A stretch of 34,675 bases of DNA from an uncultured Lachnospiraceae bacterium (GTDB taxonomy: Bacteria; Bacillota_A; Clostridia; Lachnospirales; Lachnospiraceae): NCBI GenBank assembly GCA_910585355.1, contig CAJUDN010000001.1, positions 33,005-67,679 of the forward strand. The letters are read 5' to 3'. Numbering within the stretch: the first letter of the stretch is position 1; each line of letters opens with the position of its first letter. Shown here piece after piece: positions 22,058-30,070 of the stretch. The notes beneath the pieces were generated by a model. That model was given only the letters and a program-made list of their open reading frames with translations, did no database searches and was not told the DNA's origin. The position numbers and the translations under genes are program-made.

Positions 22058-22678
22058 ATGAATACGAAAAAAAACCGCGTTTTATTTTGCTTATTATTGA
22101 CGGCGCTCATGCTGTTTCTGGCTGCCTGCAGTAAAGGTGAGGAAGGGGACGGCAAAGATAGTGGCAGCGATGAGGTTCTGCTTCCCATCAGCATAAACGG
22201 TAAAGAGATCAGAGTTGGGGAGACCACCGTTCAGACTCTGCTGGACGAGGGGTTCGAGGTGTCTTGGGTGGACGAGAGTTTTAATCGAATCACCGTAGAC
22301 CCCACGACCCAGCTGGAGGCGGATTCTTACTACACCGGCGGCAGTATCAAAGTGACGGATAATATGTCCTTCCTGATTTCCTTTACGACAGGCGAAGAGG
22401 CGGTTCCTCTTGGGGAGGCAGTCATTGCCCGGCTGGAACTGACTGCGGCTGGTGAGGATGATAAGAGCGTTCTTGAGACAATTTCTTTTGACGGAGTACC
22501 GATCACAGAGCTGACCCAGAAGAAGGCTGCGGAGAAATATCCTGACTGGACGGGAAACGAGACTATGTGGCTGCACTACGGGCTGGAATACAAGTATGAC
22601 CTGAACTTTGATATGTCCACTGGCTATCTCAACAAATTTGCTGTGGAGCGTACATATGATGTGGATTGGAATGGTTAA
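22058..22678 (+). CDS. Uncharacterised lipoprotein
   Basis: This 206-residue protein has a lipoprotein signal peptide with hydrophobic core FCLLLTALMLFLAAC and lipobox LAAC, giving Cys24 as the lipidated residue. A short acidic linker (KGEEGDGKDSGSDE) leads into a domain of about 165 residues beginning LLPISINGKEIRVGETTVQTLLDEGFEV. This start resembles Lachnospiraceae surface lipoproteins, but I cannot name the family. The ATG follows AAAAGGAG. It is the second gene of the operon with the membrane protein at 21353 and is followed by a terminator. Confidence 0.75.
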   Translation: MNTKKNRVLFCLLLTALMLFLAACSKGEEGDGKDSGSDEVLLPISINGKEIRVGETTVQTLLDEGFEVSWVDESFNRITVDPTTQLEADSYYTGGSIKVTDNMSFLISFTTGEEAVPLGEAVIARLELTAAGEDDKSVLETISFDGVPITELTQKKAAEKYPDWTGNETMWLHYGLEYKYDLNFDMSTGYLNKFAVERTYDVDWNG

Positions 22679-22787
22679 AAGGCAGACTTCTCTGCCGCCT
22701 GCATTTTTTACGGTCTTTTCACGGAGGGGGTTGTGAAATGAAACCTCAAGCCGGCGCAGGCCCTTAGAACTGAAAGAAAATAATCCC

Positions 22788-22816
22788 AAAATCCCCGCCG
22801 TAAGGCAGGGATTTTT
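22788..22816 (+). terminator. Terminator after the lipoprotein operon
   Basis: AAAATCCC plus GCC (22788-22799) pair with GGC plus GGGATTTTT (22804-22816) around a GTAA tetraloop with one mismatch. The trailing T-run makes it a good intrinsic terminator. Confidence 0.8.
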
Positions 22817-22924
22817 GCTATTTCATATAATTCAAAATATTCGTTAATCACTTCGTACAGTCAGCGCGGTCAGCGCACAGACTCACCTGAACTGCTATGG
22901 CGGCAATAACATAAAGTAAAAAAG

Positions 22925-22965
22925 AAAAACCAGACATGGGCCGAGAAGACCTGTCTGGTTTTTTT
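22925..22965. terminator. Second, bidirectional terminator
   Basis: AAAAACCAGACA (22925-22936) pairs with TGTCTGGTTTTT (22952-22963), with T-rich tracts following on both strands. No recognised gene ends here. It insulates the recombinase element from upstream transcription, stops leftward transcription out of it, or ends a short RNA made from 22817-22924. The rest of 22679-23374 holds only the inverted site, a direct repeat and the recombinase promoter region. Confidence 0.75.
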
Positions 22966-23095
22966 ATGCCCGAAAAATAAAAATACAGACAACGCCGGCA
23001 AAACAAAAACTGATCGCAAAACACTCTGCCATCAGATTTCCATCATTAAGATATTTCGTTTTACAGGATATCAGAGAATAAAGAGAAGGACTGGA

Positions 23096-23124
23096 TTTTC
23101 GTGTAATATCCAATTCTATGAAAG
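23096..23124. repeat. Left inverted site (IRL) of the putative invertible element
   Basis: This 29 bp site matches the reverse complement of 24562-24590 at 24 of 29 positions, with an identical 13 bp core AATATCCAATTCT. It has the build of a tyrosine-recombinase core site: arm TTTTCGTGTAAT, 5 bp spacer ATCCA, and inverted arm ATTCTATGAAAG. The partner site lies beyond the recombinase gene in opposite orientation. Confidence 0.65.
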
Positions 23125-23303
23125 CAAAAAATGCAGAAAATACGCAGAATTCCTCTTGCACTTATTGTTTATATCGGCATTATTTTAAAATATATAAGAG
23201 GATTTTGCATCAATATCGAACCTTCTATGGTTCCGGAGGATTTTTTCAGCCACAGGCAGCTGCAAACGCGTCGAATTCTGTCGGAAAACATAGAAAGTCC
23301 GGC

Positions 23304-23325
23304 CTTTTGTGGTCAGTTTTGTGGT
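23304..23325 (+). repeat. Direct repeat DR1 upstream of the recombinase gene
   Basis: This 22 bp sequence, containing GGTCAGTTTTGTGGT, matches 24496-24517 at 19 of 22 positions in the same orientation. It lies 50 bases before the recombinase start and may overlap its weak promoter (TTGTGG with TATCAT). It could be an accessory or autoregulatory binding site. Confidence 0.5.
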
Positions 23326-23374
23326 AGCAAATTCCGCTGTATCATTTATGACGCGGATATAAGGAGGAAGGAAT

Positions 23375-24529
23375 ATGGCAAGACACGGAGAAAACATCAG
23401 AAAGAGGAAAGACGGAAGATGGGAAGGACGCTATAAGGTATTTGATGAAAACAGGGGAAGGATCGTTTACCGTTCCCTGTATGGAAAAACTTATGAAGAG
23501 GTGAAGGAAAAACTTTTCCTGGTCCGGAGCGGCTTTGCCGGTCCGGACTTAAGCGGAGAAAAACCGGACGGCATGGAGAACACGCCGCATCCGGGCGGAG
23601 CGGTTTTGTTTTCCCAGGCCGCCGAACAATGGCTTGTGCAGATTAAGAAAAAGCGGAAATATTCCACCTTTGCAAAATATGACACGGTTTACCGGACGCA
23701 TCTGGAAAAGCAGGCCGGTTTCTGCGTTCTTTCCGCGGAAAAAGCTCCGGAATGTTTTGCGAAGATTTTTGACCACCTATCAGAAAAGGAGTTGTCGGGG
23801 AGCATGCAGAAAAGCGTCTGCTGTGTGGCAAACCAGATTTTTCATTTCGCGAACAAAAATTATTTCTCCAACGTTCCCATGCTGGAAGGACCGCCGGTGA
23901 CGGAGAAGAAGAAGTCTGCACCAGTTCTGTCCGGGGCAGAGCAGAAAAAGCTTCTTAGTTGTATTTACAACGGACTGGATTCATTTGGAACTGCGGTTCT
24001 TTTGTGCCTGCACACAGGGCTGAGGCTGGGTGAGCTTTGTGCGCTGAGATGGGAAGACCTGGATCTCGGGAACCGGACTTTGACGGTGAACCGGACGGTG
24101 CAGCGGATCACCATGAAAGGATGCAGGACAAAAACAGTTCTTATGGAAACGGATCCCAAAAGCGAAAGCTCCAGAAGAATCATTCCGCTGACGGCGGAAA
24201 TGGCGGGCCTTCTCGCCCGGCTTGACACCAGCCGGTCTTATGTATTCGGCGGGGAAAAGCCGCTGGAGCCCAGGACCATGCAGTACCGGTTCCGGAAAAT
24301 GCTGAGAAAGTCTAAGATCGACGGCCGGAAATTCCATGCCCTCAGGCATACTTTCGCGACCAACTGTGTGGAAAACGGTATGGATGTGAAGTCCTTAAGC
24401 GAGATTCTCGGCCATTCCGACGTAAAGATCACGCTGAACCGCTATGTTCATCCAACCATGGATTCCAAACGGAGACAGATGGATTCCCTTTCGGATTTTT
24501 ATGGTCAGATTTGTGGTCAGGTGGCTTAA
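23375..24529 (+). CDS. Tyrosine recombinase (phage integrase family)
   Basis: This complete 384-residue site-specific recombinase has an N-terminal AP2-like arm-binding part (about 1-50, starting MARHGENIRKRKDGRWEGRY), a core-binding SAM-like domain (about 78-175) and a catalytic domain (about 182-375). The catalytic residues are all present: Arg217 in HTGLRLGEL, Lys262, His321 and Arg324 in HALRHTFATN, His347 in LGHSDV, and the nucleophile Tyr357. It resembles conjugative-element integrases of Clostridia, but no excisionase, relaxase or other mobility gene is nearby. It lies between two inverted sites and directly upstream of a polysaccharide cluster, so an invertase role in phase variation is likely. 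A GGAGG precedes the ATG. Confidence 0.93.
   Translation: MARHGENIRKRKDGRWEGRYKVFDENRGRIVYRSLYGKTYEEVKEKLFLVRSGFAGPDLSGEKPDGMENTPHPGGAVLFSQAAEQWLVQIKKKRKYSTFAKYDTVYRTHLEKQAGFCVLSAEKAPECFAKIFDHLSEKELSGSMQKSVCCVANQIFHFANKNYFSNVPMLEGPPVTEKKKSAPVLSGAEQKKLLSCIYNGLDSFGTAVLLCLHTGLRLGELCALRWEDLDLGNRTLTVNRTVQRITMKGCRTKTVLMETDPKSESSRRIIPLTAEMAGLLARLDTSRSYVFGGEKPLEPRTMQYRFRKMLRKSKIDGRKFHALRHTFATNCVENGMDVKSLSEILGHSDVKITLNRYVHPTMDSKRRQMDSLSDFYGQICGQVA
24496..24517 (+). repeat. Direct repeat DR2 at the recombinase 3' end
   Basis: This second copy of the 22 bp repeat, containing GGTCAGATTTGTGGT, encodes the last residues of the recombinase (FYGQICGQ). Keeping a DNA motif inside the coding end suggests either a recombinase binding site or a duplication. 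Confidence 0.5.
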
Positions 24530-24561
24530 GAAAATGCCGGATTTCCGGGATTTTTTCAGGA

Positions 24562-24590
24562 TTTTCGCAGAATTGGATATTCTACGAAAA
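24562..24590. repeat. Right inverted site (IRR) of the putative invertible element
   Basis: Arms TTTTCGCAGAAT and ATTCTACGAAAA are inverted relative to each other at 11 of 12 positions around the 5 bp spacer TGGAT, the reverse complement of the IRL spacer ATCCA. The asymmetric spacers are therefore in opposite orientation, so recombination between the sites would invert about 1.47 kb that contains the recombinase gene. Between the gene stop and this site is only a weak CCGG hairpin with a T-run. Confidence 0.65.
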
Positions 24591-24591
24591 G

Positions 24592-24620
24592 TTTTGTCTT
24601 GTTTTCTGTCCGGTTATACT
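24592..24620 (+). promoter_or_regulatory. Possible promoter of the polysaccharide cluster, abutting IRR
   Basis: TTTTGT (24592-24597) and TATACT (24615-24620) are spaced by 17 bases and begin two bases outside IRR. The -35 is weak, so sequence or transcription entering across the inverted site could matter. The leader from here to the first gene is about 250 bases, with a GGCAGG/CCTGCC hairpin at 24770-24794 and no gene. Confidence 0.4.
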
Positions 24621-24688
24621 GGAAAAAACAGGATGCGGATATGGGAAGACTTAAGGAGACTGCGAAAGACTGCCGCACGGTTAGGAAT

Positions 24689-24712
24689 GAATTTTCAGAT
24701 ACACTCTAGGGA
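24689..24712. repeat. Fragment of the family 1 repeat
   Basis: GAATTTTCAGATACACTCTA followed by GGGA resembles the right terminus of the family 1 element, closest to the fragment at 2053-2078. It is degenerate and lies in the untranslated leader of the polysaccharide cluster. Confidence 0.4.
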
Positions 24713-24875
24713 CCATGGGAATTCGGGGCAGAAGCGGATTCCTGTTCTGAGAAGTACCGGGAGCGAAGCGGCAGGGGATTCTCTGAAACCTGCCACATCA
24801 CTTTAAGAAGGTGACCAATGTTCCTTATTAAAAAAAGAGGCCTGCACAGGACCGGGCGGAAAAAGGGAGGATTTG

Positions 24876-25592
24876 ATGGTTACAGCTTTGATTTTTGCAG
24901 GAGGCGCGGGCCGGAGGATGAACAGCCGGTCGAAGCCGAAGCAATTTTTGGAATTACACGGAAAACCAATCATTATTTATACATTGGAGCATTTTGAGTA
25001 TCACGAAAGAATCGATTCCATCGTGGTCGTGTGCATAAGGGAGTGGATTGAGGAGCTGAAAGGGATTCTCAGACGATTTGGCATTACAAAAGTGAAGAAG
25101 ATCATTCCGGGCGGTGAGACGGGCCACGACTCCATTTACCAGGGTCTGGTCTCAATGAAAGAGTCTTGTGCTGACAGGGATATTGTATTGATTCATGACG
25201 GGGTACGCCCGATGATTACCGGGAAGCTGATCACGCAGAATATTGAAGCGGTAGAAAGATATGGCAGCTCGGTGACTGCGGAAGCCGTCAGAGAAAGTAT
25301 TGTCCAAAGCATTGACGGGGAGAATCTTTGCAATGTACTTCCCCGTGAGCAGATGTATGTGGCGAAGGCGCCCCAGTCCTTTTACTTTGGAAAAATTTTT
25401 GCACTGTATCAGAAAGCAGAGCGGGACGAGAGAAAAACGATTGATCCGGCCCATCTGTGCAGCCTGTATGGCGAACCTATGCACCTGACCGCCAGCACGA
25501 AAAACAATATCAAGATTACGGAACCGGCGGATTTTTACATATACCGGGCCCTATACGAAGCGGTGGAGGGACAGCAGATTTTCGGGCTGTAA
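24876..25592 (+). CDS. IspD/TarI-family cytidylyltransferase
   Basis: This 238-residue enzyme activates a sugar-alcohol or methylerythritol phosphate as its CDP derivative. Family motifs are FAGGAGRRMNSRSKPKQFLE at the N-terminus, PGGETGHDSIYQGL, VLIHDGVRPMI and AKAPQSFYF. IspD (isoprenoid synthesis) and TarI (CDP-ribitol for wall polymers) share them. The position at the head of a surface-polymer cluster favours the TarI-like role, supplying CDP-ribitol or a related donor, but no reductase partner (TarJ) is adjacent. The start is placed at the ATG at 24876, five bases after GGGAGG; the TTG one codon earlier is too close. It is the first gene after the invertible element. Confidence 0.85.
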   Translation: MVTALIFAGGAGRRMNSRSKPKQFLELHGKPIIIYTLEHFEYHERIDSIVVVCIREWIEELKGILRRFGITKVKKIIPGGETGHDSIYQGLVSMKESCADRDIVLIHDGVRPMITGKLITQNIEAVERYGSSVTAEAVRESIVQSIDGENLCNVLPREQMYVAKAPQSFYFGKIFALYQKAERDERKTIDPAHLCSLYGEPMHLTASTKNNIKITEPADFYIYRALYEAVEGQQIFGL

Positions 25593-25727
25593 TATTCGTT
25601 TACAGGCAGCAGAAGGTGGGGATTTCGATTTCGTGGAGGATGCAAAGAAATGCGGCGGAAATAAAAAAGGGAGACAGATTGTCTCTGGATTGCCGCTTTT
25701 AGACGAAGAAAAGGATGGATAAAGAAA

Positions 25728-26279
25728 ATGGGGGAAAACGAAAGTAAAGCAAAGACGGGAAATGGGAAAATAGTCGGGAAGACCGCGGTGATCATATGTA
25801 TTGCTGTTATCGCATTGCTAATCGGGGTGATTGTGGTTTTGGTGCTGGGGCGGAACACATCCGATACTGCCGCCGAGACAGAGCCCAGAAGGAATGTGGT
25901 GGTTAATGAGCAGAATGCAGAGGAAGTCGCAGAGGAAATGGTGGACGCGCAATTCACGGAACCGGGTTATTATACGGTTAATATGGCCACAGAATGGCAT
26001 TTTGCCACAGGAGACGCCGTCTCACCGGACGCGAGGGTAGACAATGTGGCCGGGAATACAAATCCCGTTTATTTTGACCTGTTTTTAGAAGAAAATGAAG
26101 AAGAGCCGATTTACCGTTCACCGGTGATCCCGGTGGGAAGTTTTCTGGAACATATCGCGCTGGAACAGCCGCTGGAGGCAGGGACTTATGACTGTGTAAT
26201 GGTCTATCACCTGGTGGACAAAGAACAGAATACCATCAGTACTCTGCGGGTGACGATCCGGATTATAGTGGAGGCTTAA
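25728..26279 (+). CDS. Membrane-anchored extracellular protein of unknown function
   Basis: This 183-residue protein has a short basic cytosolic tail, one membrane helix (about residues 18-41, IVGKTAVIICIAVIALLIGV) and an extracellular part. After an acidic linker, the outer domain carries a pattern I associate with small beta-sandwich modules: an aromatic stretch near TVNMATEWHF, then NPVYFDLFLEENEEEPIYRS, PVGSFLEHIALEQPLEAGTY and a final strand. No family name is recognised. It is followed by a secreted protein gene and probably acts with it at the surface. A 135-base gap with a GAGACA/TGTCTC hairpin separates it from the cytidylyltransferase. Confidence 0.65.
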   Translation: MGENESKAKTGNGKIVGKTAVIICIAVIALLIGVIVVLVLGRNTSDTAAETEPRRNVVVNEQNAEEVAEEMVDAQFTEPGYYTVNMATEWHFATGDAVSPDARVDNVAGNTNPVYFDLFLEENEEEPIYRSPVIPVGSFLEHIALEQPLEAGTYDCVMVYHLVDKEQNTISTLRVTIRIIVEA

Positions 26280-26404
26280 GAGGAGGCTTGGGACACTGGC
26301 AGGATTTTCAGCCTGGTAATCCTTGGTGTTTTGATTGAAAACTTTGTTTATAAAGCCATAAGGGCTTTGTAAAAATAAACTCTAAGAAGGAGGAAATGAA
26401 AGAA

Positions 26405-27505
26405 ATGAGAAAAGGAAACAGAGTGCTGGCCGTGCTGCTGGCAGGAACTATGGTGATGGGAACGGGGCTTACGGCCTTTGCTGCGGACGACACCGGAAGC
26501 ACCACCGGAAAAGGTGAATTTGAGGGACATGTGGATAAGAGCGTCCTTCTTGTTCAGCTGCCAACTGTATCAGCGGAAGCGGGCGCGGTAAATCCTTTCA
26601 CTTACACCATGGATCCAGAGGGACTGATTGCGGCGACAGAAGGAGCGAAGAATAAGGATGCCACCTTTGAGTCGGGCGCAAACGTATACTTCCTGTCCGC
26701 TCCCAACACTTATACCAAGGACAGCGCAAAACTGAAGGTGGTTAATAAGGGAACTGTGGATGCCGACGTTACCGTGAAAGCGGAGACCGCCGCCAACACA
26801 AATGTAAAAATGGTAACAGGCACAGACGGATTTACAGCAGCTCCTACAGATGATGATAACGGGGCAGAATTGTATTTGGGCCTTTTAGTCGATAAGAAAG
26901 CGGCCGCAGCCGTACAGGAGACAGGCGGCAGCGGTACGGAGGCGTCCGTTACTGTGGGACTGAAAGGCAATGACAAGAACTATGAAGTGAAGTATGATGA
27001 AGCCTCAAAGGCATACTCCTACGCAGCGAAGGCTGACATTCCGGAAACTGCATGGAACAGCTTCGAGTTCGGTCTGACCGGCGCCTGCAATCCGAAGGGT
27101 GACTATTCCGCAGCAAATCTGGCAGCTGCTGATGTGACTGTGACCTGGTCTTATGTGGAGCGTGCCGATGACAGTACTGCAGAGATTCTTGCTGAGAATG
27201 CAACAGAAGATGCAGCCCCGTCTATTACTGTAAAAGAATATGACTATGACAGAACGACAACTTTTGAGATAGTTGCAAACCTTGGCGCAGGCAATCAGGC
27301 GGCAACGAAGATTCAGAGCGTCAAGATCGGGGCAGATGGAAAAACATTTGGGACAGATTTGACGTCTGCCTGTACAATTCAGGATAACAAGATTACGTTC
27401 CCGTCAGGAAAACTCATGACAGCGGCAGTTGGCGACAAGAAGTATGTTCAGGTTACCTTTGATAAAGGGGAAGCAGTTGTTTTGACACTGACGATAGCGA
27501 AGTAA
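26405..27505 (+). CDS. Secreted surface protein of unknown function
   Basis: This protein of about 366 residues has a classical signal peptide (VLAVLLAGTMVMGTGLTAFA with the expected cut after AFA) and no cell-wall anchor motif at its end. The mature part is rich in Ala, Thr, Lys, Asp and Gly and nearly free of aromatic clusters and Cys, with repeated beta-strand-like stretches such as KVVNKGTVDADVTVKAET. The composition resembles secreted fibre or S-layer-like proteins, and the N-terminal part recalls proteins paired with TasA/camelysin-like filaments, but I cannot assign a family. The second ATG at 26405 is favoured because AAGGAGG is eleven bases away, while the first ATG at 26396 is only two bases from it. 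Confidence 0.65.
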   Translation: MRKGNRVLAVLLAGTMVMGTGLTAFAADDTGSTTGKGEFEGHVDKSVLLVQLPTVSAEAGAVNPFTYTMDPEGLIAATEGAKNKDATFESGANVYFLSAPNTYTKDSAKLKVVNKGTVDADVTVKAETAANTNVKMVTGTDGFTAAPTDDDNGAELYLGLLVDKKAAAAVQETGGSGTEASVTVGLKGNDKNYEVKYDEASKAYSYAAKADIPETAWNSFEFGLTGACNPKGDYSAANLAAADVTVTWSYVERADDSTAEILAENATEDAAPSITVKEYDYDRTTTFEIVANLGAGNQAATKIQSVKIGADGKTFGTDLTSACTIQDNKITFPSGKLMTAAVGDKKYVQVTFDKGEAVVLTLTIAK

Positions 27506-27589
27506 AGTTTAAGGCAGGCTTGCTAGCTTTGTATTTGAGCAGACTCCTTTGAACAGTTGTCTGATAAAAATTTTGGAATTCGTTTAGTG

Positions 27590-27656
27590 GCAGTTCGGTC
27601 ATGAGATGAGACGCTTTACATCAAAATCCGCAATGCAATTCTCTTGACTGAACTGC
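27590..27656. other. Intergenic inverted repeat
   Basis: GCAGTTCGGTCA (27590-27601) pairs with TGACTGAACTGC (27645-27656), 11 of 12 positions, around a 43-base loop. It lies between the secreted-protein gene and the propeller-like gene. No T-run follows. It could mark a transcript boundary within the cluster. Confidence 0.4.
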
Positions 27657-27701
27657 TGCATTTATATGTTTTTCATTTTGGAAAGGATGTTCATAAAAGT
27701 G

Positions 27702-28931
27702 ATGGAGTTGATTCCTTACAGGGCATGTTATATCAATGCAGAAAATAGGAGTATGTTGTTTTTTTCTTCTGCATTCAACGGGATTTTTCGGATGGATTTA
27801 AATACAGGGAAGGTTCAAAATATGGGCGCTGTTCCTGGTGAAAAAATTTTTCAAGGATCTTTATATGGCAGCGCTGTGCCCTGGGGGCGTTGGCTGGTGC
27901 TGATTCCATTGTCTGCAAGGGAACTGGCAATTCTTGATCGGGAGACTGGCCAATGTGTTAAGAAGATCAAATTACCTGGCAATGAGGAAAATGGCTGGAA
28001 GTTTGCGGATGCTGTTGTCTACGGAGATGATATGGTCTTAGTTCCGGCCTGTTATCCATATTTCCTTTCTTTAAACATGATTGATTTTTCCGTGACGGTA
28101 TTACAGGATTGGAAGGGGTATTTGGAAAAGGAATGCGCGTTGAGCGCTCAACGGCAGTTAACAGTTTTCACAGTAGGAAGGTTGGGCGCTTTAATATATT
28201 TGCAGGTGATGGATTCGGACTGTCTGCTGGGCTTCGACATGGAGAAGAAAAGAATTGCAGGATTTTGGCGTTTGCCGGATATATCTGGAATATTTGCTTT
28301 ATGCGATGAGCGAAACATTTATATTGTTCCTGGGAAGAGCGGACAGGTTTTGCGTATGAATGCCGGGAATGGAAGAATTGAAAAATCATGGCCTATGCCA
28401 GTTACAATAAATGAATCTGTAAAAGGATATGCCAGCGTACATGGAAAAATAATACAAAATAAGCTGATTTTATTTCCACAGATGGCGTCCCGCATCGGTG
28501 TTATAGACTTGCAAACAGGAGAAACAGGCAGCTTTGCCGGCAGCTGGAGCACAGAGATAAATGGGAAGTCTAAAAATATATTTCAGAAAATAGAAATGCT
28601 GGATGAGCGGCATGCGGTTGCATTGGTATGCCACGAGACGTTTGAAGACTATGAATGTTTTTTAATTGACACCTGCGATTTTTCACATACCTGTCTGAAA
28701 ATGCATATATCATGGGATTGGCGGGATTATGTAGAGACAGTCGCGGGACGGTGTATGAGCAGAAACGAAATTCTGTATGAAAAAGAAATGCGTATTTTTG
28801 GATGCGAAGACATATTGGGCGCCTTTCTTACGAAAATCGGAAGCCAGGAGACTGACAGGAGGCAGTCGGAAAACAGAGGAATAGGCGAACAAATATACCT
28901 GTCACTGAGAAAGGGGGCCAGGTTATGCTGA
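27702..28931 (+). CDS. Propeller-like protein of the polysaccharide cluster, unknown function
   Basis: This protein of about 409 residues has no signal peptide or membrane helix. It is made of repeated beta-rich units in which short 'LD..TG' or 'D...G' turns recur (for example FRMDLNTGKVQNM, LAILDRETGQCVKKI, VLRMNAGNGRIEKSW, IGVIDLQTGETGSF), which suggests a WD40/PQQ-like beta-propeller. Such proteins occur beside glycosyltransferases in Lachnospiraceae polysaccharide loci, but the role is not known. The start is uncertain: the ATG at 27702 has AAAGGA about 14 bases upstream, and in-frame ATGs lie at 27687 and 27666. Its 3' end overlaps the next gene by seven bases, so both are cotranscribed. 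Confidence 0.6.
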   Translation: MELIPYRACYINAENRSMLFFSSAFNGIFRMDLNTGKVQNMGAVPGEKIFQGSLYGSAVPWGRWLVLIPLSARELAILDRETGQCVKKIKLPGNEENGWKFADAVVYGDDMVLVPACYPYFLSLNMIDFSVTVLQDWKGYLEKECALSAQRQLTVFTVGRLGALIYLQVMDSDCLLGFDMEKKRIAGFWRLPDISGIFALCDERNIYIVPGKSGQVLRMNAGNGRIEKSWPMPVTINESVKGYASVHGKIIQNKLILFPQMASRIGVIDLQTGETGSFAGSWSTEINGKSKNIFQKIEMLDERHAVALVCHETFEDYECFLIDTCDFSHTCLKMHISWDWRDYVETVAGRCMSRNEILYEKEMRIFGCEDILGAFLTKIGSQETDRRQSENRGIGEQIYLSLRKGARLC

Positions 28932-30061
28932 CAACGGTGATTCCTGTCTATAATGTGGAAGGATATTTGGAGCCATGTATTCAGTCCGTCCTTGCCCAGT
29001 CTTATAAAGATATGGAGATTATTCTGATTAATGATGGTTCTACGGATGGTTCGGGATATATATGCAAAAGGTATGAATCTATCGATCATCGGATCCGTTA
29101 TATAGAGAAAGAGAACGAAGGTTCCGGAGCAACACGTAACCTTGGGATTGCGATGGCCAGAGGGGAGTACATCACTTTTCTGGATGCCGACGATTGGTGG
29201 GACAGAGACTACGCAAGAAAAATGATGGAATACGCAAAAATGGCGGATATCGTGATCTGCGACTTGTACTATGTAGATGAGATAAACGGCTGCAGACAAA
29301 AGCACGTATCTGGGATTCGCATGCCGGATCGGTCAATACAGGCGCCGGAATTGGATACGGATTTAATAAATAAGGGAAGGACTTTTCTATGCGGAAAAGT
29401 ATTTCGGACAGAGCTTTTTCGGAGATATGCAATCCGGCAGCCATCTATGGCGATTAATGACATTCCGATTGTTCCGGTTCTGATTGCTTTATCAAAGCAA
29501 ATCTGCCGTGTGGGAGAGCCTTTATATTATTATCTGAGGACGCGGGAGGGAAATACGGTTACATCTACAAAGGCGTTAAAATCCTTTGGAGCTGCACTGG
29601 ATAGTATGAAGGAAAATTTTGACCGCTTTTCTCTCACCGGGAAATACGGGAATGCTTTGAAAAAAATGTACTACAGCCAGATCAGATTCTCTTGCAGAAA
29701 GGCAAAAAACGCTTGTGATTCCGGGAAAATGGATGTCAGAGAATATGAGGAGCTTAAAAAGTACCTGTTTCATGTGATAGAAGATTTCTGGCCGGACTGG
29801 CCAAATCCGGATGGAAAGAGATTTCGGTATTCGGAGGATGGAGACATTAACCACGCAATCAGAAACATTTTGTTTGATGACGCAATGCTGACAGAAAAGG
29901 GGCCTTTTAACTATATGATCCTGAACGGCAGAGAGGAACGGGAGCAAGAAAGTCGCGTGGAAAAAAAGACGGGTCTGGTTATAAAAATAACAAAAGGAGA
30001 GGGATTGAAAGGGGAAGATTTATGGTGGCAGATGGCGGACGATCTGCTCTTTCAATTATGA
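28925..30061 (+). CDS. Family 2 glycosyltransferase (first of three)
   Basis: This 378-residue enzyme has a GT2 GT-A domain in its first 230 residues. The N-terminus reads TTVIPVYNVEGYLEPCIQSV, followed by INDGSTDGS and the metal-binding LDADDWWDRD. The sugar donor cannot be told. The C-terminal third has no obvious membrane segment and no Rossmann-like module, unlike the next two GT2 genes. It overlaps the propeller-like gene and is followed after nine bases by glf. The ATG has GGGGG upstream. Confidence 0.88.
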   Translation: MLTTVIPVYNVEGYLEPCIQSVLAQSYKDMEIILINDGSTDGSGYICKRYESIDHRIRYIEKENEGSGATRNLGIAMARGEYITFLDADDWWDRDYARKMMEYAKMADIVICDLYYVDEINGCRQKHVSGIRMPDRSIQAPELDTDLINKGRTFLCGKVFRTELFRRYAIRQPSMAINDIPIVPVLIALSKQICRVGEPLYYYLRTREGNTVTSTKALKSFGAALDSMKENFDRFSLTGKYGNALKKMYYSQIRFSCRKAKNACDSGKMDVREYEELKKYLFHVIEDFWPDWPNPDGKRFRYSEDGDINHAIRNILFDDAMLTEKGPFNYMILNGREEREQESRVEKKTGLVIKITKGEGLKGEDLWWQMADDLLFQL

Positions 30062-30070
30062 GGAAAAAAG

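Noticed and set aside
22964..23161. A 65-codon minus-strand frame with a hydrophobic end, stopping at the terminator hairpin
   Set aside because: It needs a GTG start without a ribosome binding site and runs through the left inverted site. It could be a remnant, but I cannot support it as a gene.
25639..25702. A 20-codon frame between the cytidylyltransferase and the membrane-anchored protein
   Set aside because: Its GGAGG touches the ATG with no spacing, so translation is unlikely.
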